Source of the DNA: Kudoa neothunni
Taxonomy: Eukaryota; Cnidaria
Length of the DNA: 64,000 nt
Direction of reading: 5' to 3'
Assembly: GCA_964304625.1 (NCBI GenBank)
Contig: OZ199840.1
Coordinates: 6,758,001-6,822,000, forward strand
Shown here in pieces: positions 60,161 to 64,000 of the stretch (position 1 is the stretch's first letter; each line of letters opens with the position of its first letter). The translations under genes and the position numbers were made by a program. The notes under the pieces are model-generated. The model made no database searches, was not told the origin of the DNA, and saw only the letters and a program-made list of their open reading frames with translations.

Positions 60161-60524
60161 GAATCGTTAACACTAACATTCTATTTTCTTGTTGTTTAGC
60201 AGTATTTCACATGCGTTTTTATATATAGACACTAGGATTACTTGTCTGTAACTTAAGCATAGTTTGACGAAAAAATGAGGTAACTTTAATAAATATTCAA
60301 AGTAAGTGTCAAAACAGACATCTTGAATGTTGCTGCGCATGCGCGAACAACATTTATTAACAGTTTGTGGCTAATTACACAAATTTATTCAATAGAATTT
60401 TCTAAAATTTTTACAAATTAATATTTTTTTTTATCATTATTAATTTATCAAAAAATAATGTGGGGTATATTTATACCCCAAAATGACTTGGTATGAGTAA
60501 AATTTTGAGTTCTTAGAGGGTTAA

Positions 60525-61289
60525 CGAAAAACGTAAACTCCATGTATACAACACTTACATCTTTAATAAGTGCAGAAAACAGTTACCCATATAAACACGT
60601 CAGTCGTGTAAAAATGTGACATTGTTATCAAGTCCTATTGCATCCTTCAGCCTATCAAATATTTGTTTATGGTGAAAATATCCCCTAATCTGACTTCTGA
60701 CAATGAATGGATAGACTGAAAGATATTCATAAAGATTGGGCTAGGATCGAGCTCTAACTGTTGGATATACTTAGATGGGCGTGGCCTTAAGTATTAAGTT
60801 ATCGCATTATCGAATAAAATATTGAGTAGGATGAACTATAATAACGGGCATGCGATTTTTATTTTGTTTATAGTCCGTAAGAATAATCGTCATGAACTGA
60901 TTGAATTTAACTGAAAATATAATTTGTTGCTTAGTTTTTTGTTGATTGGGCTGATTAATTAATCGATAGAAAATGCATTAAATAGGTTTACTTGCTAGGT
61001 TTAGGATACTTTTAACAATACTTGTGAAATAAATCAAAAAATTAATTCTAATTTCCGAAAATCAATTTACTAAGTGTAGAGAGTTTAAGACGTTGCTTGG
61101 TACATCATTCAATGCAATAGATTACGATTAAAACTTATCGAACGTCAGATAGAAGTAACATTGGTCCAGTAATGCCACCGATACAAAGCTTACCAATAAG
61201 CGTCTTATTCGGGTTATGTCGACGCAGTTGGGGTGCGGAAGCTGTCGTTGCTACCCCATATGAATTAACTGGGTTGAATCCAATTCAAG
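60525..61289. other. Upstream region of twinfilin
   Basis: This region between the piggyBac end and the twinfilin start codon should hold the twinfilin promoter. No further gene is supported; an open stretch at 61171-61290 in another frame is probably chance. Confidence 0.45.
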
Positions 61290-62632
61290 ATGAGCCATCA
61301 AACAGGAATTACAGGTAATATTCACATTAGAATTGATCTGTGGTTGAAAATTAATTCGCCCTTAATTTAATTGACAGCCAGTGAGAATTTAAATGATATT
61401 TTGAAACAAGCAAAATCAGGGGTTTTCCGAATGCTTCAAATCGTTATAACTAATGGTAGATTTTTATTTTGGAAATTTTCCGTATTGATTTTCAATAAAG
61501 AAAAACTTGAGCTGGCTGTCAAAACAACGCCCAGCGGTTCATTCGCCCAAGGTATTTTTGACACGATCTCACTCCTCCCCGATTTTAATGACAAATCAAT
61601 TCAGATTACGATAAAGATGTCAAAACACATTTGGAAGAGTTGTGTTGCTGTTATTTTTTAATTAGATGTGACGAGAAAACTAATAATGACGATTACAAAT
61701 GGATATTGATATTGTTTACCCCTGATAAAGCTCCAGTCAAGGACAAAATGTTGTATGCCGCTACAAAAGCTTCTCTTAAAACAATTTTTGGGGATGATTT
61801 GATCGCTCACGAATTACATGGTACTGTTATGGTATTTTCAACTGGTTTTAATTGTAAACCTCCATTCCAACACTATACCTGTAATAGAGTGATGTTGACT
61901 ACGATGGCTATGAAAAACATGTTGTATCTTTAAAGGCTGCACCTCCCTTGACTCATTCAGAAAAACAATATGCTGAAATAAAGAAAAATGAAGTAATGTA
62001 AAGCCGTGTCATTTTTCTAACAATGAAAATGTGTTTCTTAGGCACACCGTTCCATTCTTGATAAAGCTGAAACATTGCGTGGTGTGTGTTTTCCTGTAGA
62101 TAGTGCGGTATTGGATTCGTTCTCCAAACTCTCATCAGATTCTATCAATTACATTGAATTGGTAGAAACGTATATTTTTTGTCCATCTGCTAATTTGCTT
62201 AAGATTGTCGACTCGTCTAATGAAATAATTAAACTTGGCTGCGCAAAAAAATGTGGTATCAATGAATTGTCAACATTTGAATCCAAGGAACCTCGTTACC
62301 ATCTCATCAAACATAAATATGACCATAATGGCAATTCTATGTCTGCTTTAGGTATATTTTTTATCTGCTTCACTGCAAATTGATTGTGTATTCTAGTGTT
62401 TATTTATACTATGCCTGGTTACTCTTGTCCTATCAAAGACAGAATGATGTACTCTTCGTGTAAAGGGCCACTCATCGATATATTTGAAAGCAAACATGGA
62501 AAATTTGATAAAAAGATGGAAGAAGAAAACCTCTCTATTATCAACGAAAAATACCTTTACGATGAATTACACCCACCTGAAGTAGTTGAGAGAGTAGCCT
62601 TCGCCAAGCCTAAGCGGCCTGGTCGTCGATAA
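61290..62632 (+). CDS. TWF: Twinfilin (actin-binding, two ADF-homology domains)
   Basis: Seven exons, 61290-61314, 61378-61455, 61501-61551, 61605-61831, 61888-61992, 62042-62351 and 62397-62632, join in frame to exactly 343 residues, the normal length of animal twinfilins (about 350). Twinfilin binds ADP-actin monomers and caps filament barbed ends, slowing assembly in the cytoplasm. The first exon is only 25 nt and gives MSHQTGIT, close to the vertebrate start MSHQTGIQAS. The first ADF-H domain runs to about residue 130 (DYKWILILFTPDKAPVKDKM, LYAATKASLKTIFG). The second covers about 175-305 (YIELVETYIFCPSANLL, YTMPGYSCPIKDRMMYSSC). The tail LYDELHPPEVVERVAFAKPK matches the twinfilin C-terminus that helps bind capping protein and lipids. 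Introns are 45-63 nt, all GT-AG. No defect is visible. Confidence 0.95.
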
Positions 62633-64000
62633 CTTGATTTCAAACTTTTGTTCTATTAATTATAAATACCTTTTTAGTTAAAAATTAAATATAGATAAAA
62701 ATATGCTTGAAATTCGTTGTTTGACGTTTTCTATATCTAGCTTATGTGATGTGTAATACTCACAACTCAGCAAGAGTTCCTAAAATTACTTCTTTTCGAA
62801 TAAATTTCACGTTTTTTTCATCTTTAATTTTTTCCTCTTATTAAAATGTTTAAACACTAATCGATGCATATTTGACGAAAGATGCCGTTCAGTAATAATT
62901 TTTTAGTATTTTGCAGTAAATTATCACTTTATGCAGCTCATACATTATGAAGCTTGTAAGCTGGTTAGTGAAGGAGCAAACAAATTCTTGTATGTGAGCA
63001 GTGCCATAGTATACTAGTGTAAACAAAGCGAGTCCCTCGCTGACGATTTAACGTGGTCTGAATGTTTCAACAGACAACCGAGTGAGCATAAACTTTCATA
63101 AATGTATGGATTCCGCAATGGAGTCGTTAGTTGTCTCTTATTTCCTCTAATTTATATCAGTTAATAGATCCATTTTCGGTTGTGTATCATTTTGGACACC
63201 TATTAAATTCAATAAAACTCTCTTAAATTAGGTGGAGTTTCAACATTATACACAAACTAAAAAATCGCCGGAGAATTAACTACGCATACTGTGAAAATTA
63301 GACTAGGTTAGGCCTATTGTTATTTTCATTAAAAAAATCCATCATATAAACTTTTTCAAAAGGTAATGGCCATATCTCAGGGAATGAATACCTCTAAAAC
63401 TACCCCATATATTTTATTCATATTTAACATATTGTTTAATATTTACGTAACTTAATTTGTTTGTAGATTTTCGAAAAATTTGAAGGATAATAAATTTTCA
63501 GTAATTCAACCTTCCTAAGTTCATCTATACTCAAATGTAATTATCATATATTTTTGAATATTTCGATAAAAAAAGCATTTTCCCTTTTTAGATGAGTCGA
63601 TTTAAATAATTAATTTTTCACTTAAAAGTAATTTAAGCGACTATTGTATTCTTTCTGGTTGGAATGGTAAAAGATGCGTTCTAGCATGTTCATGTGTGGA
63701 ATATTGTTGATTTCTTTCAAAAATCTATATATGTATTGTCCTAATAAAATGTGAATAATTAAAATTTCGATCATTACTAACACTACTCTTCTCTTCTAAA
63801 AAATTGTGTATTCGTCGATGAAAATTTCATATGGAAACAGATTTTTAAATGAGTCCTATAATTGAAAATAATAAATAAAATGTTTCAACAATTGCTGACT
63901 AGAAAAAACAGTTATAAATAGAAATATTCGAACAGGAATTAAAATAAAAACAATTTTTACAATGATGTTGGCTAATATAACGTTTGAATTTTTTGTGCAG
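62633..64000. other. No gene seen
   Basis: AT-rich sequence after twinfilin. The first part is probably its 3' untranslated region. No other coding or repeat feature is supported up to the window end. Confidence 0.4.

Larger units (their letters stand above)
56307..60524 (+). mobile_element. piggyBac element interrupted by a Tigger
   Basis: TTAA (56307-56310) followed by CCCTCTAATGAATATGGGG forms the left end. The right end, read inward from TTAA at 60521-60524, is CCCTCTAAGAACTC. The shared start CCCTCTAA and the TTAA flanks are typical of piggyBac. Each end carries the palindrome GGGGTATATTTATACCCC (right: 60462-60479; left: split by the Tigger insertion, GGGG at 56326-56329 and TATATTTATATCCC from 58300). 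A related palindrome, GGGATATAAATATATCCC, lies at 58470-58487. The transposase gene is at 58634-60160. Without the Tigger the element is about 2.25 kb. Confidence 0.9.

Noticed and set aside
1-64000. A novel multi-gene operon-like or defence system
   Set aside because: The host genes are known eukaryotic families with unrelated roles, and everything else recognisable belongs to known DNA-transposon superfamilies.

Overview
The window looks like nuclear DNA from a small, very AT-rich animal genome. Three host genes are animal-type: an hnRNP U with SAP, SPRY and P-loop domains, a twinfilin that starts with the family sequence MSHQTGI, and a probable animal-type mitochondrial ribosomal protein mS26. 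Introns are very short (about 31 to 64 nt in most cases) and DNA transposons are dense and varied. A myxozoan-like parasitic cnidarian would fit, but this is an inference from gene style and not a proven assignment.

Host genes: a zinc transporter of the SLC30A family (minus, 8982-10258) and a probable mS26 gene (plus, 11516-12369) lie head to head. An hnRNP U-like gene of about ten exons is on the minus strand (29142-32841). An RTEL1-like Rad3-type DNA helicase is at 44778-47879 (plus). A complete seven-exon twinfilin is at 61290-62632 (plus). An unrecognised coding exon sits at 1253-1774 (minus). Nothing suggests these genes form one pathway: they cover zinc export, mitochondrial translation, RNA processing, telomere and replication-fork maintenance, and actin dynamics.

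The rest is largely DNA transposons. There are two Merlin elements (3638-4717 and 5878-6949), pieces of three piggyBac elements, at least nine pogo/Tigger elements or fragments, two IS630/Tc1-like elements, five hAT-derived pieces and a Mutator-like element with long inverted repeats (34664-37669). Many have readable ends: the Merlin at 3638 has a perfect 9-bp target duplication, the Mutator-like element has another perfect 9-bp duplication, and several pogo/IS630 elements are flanked by TA. The clearest nest is a Tigger (56332-58299) inserted at a TA inside the terminal palindrome of a piggyBac (56307-60524). Transposase genes carry the same very short introns as the host genes. No RNA genes, CRISPR arrays, LTR or non-LTR retroelements were recognised.

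I did not find a new biological system. The most notable content is the architecture and recency of the transposons, their micro-introns, and a pogo clan with a doubled terminal motif.
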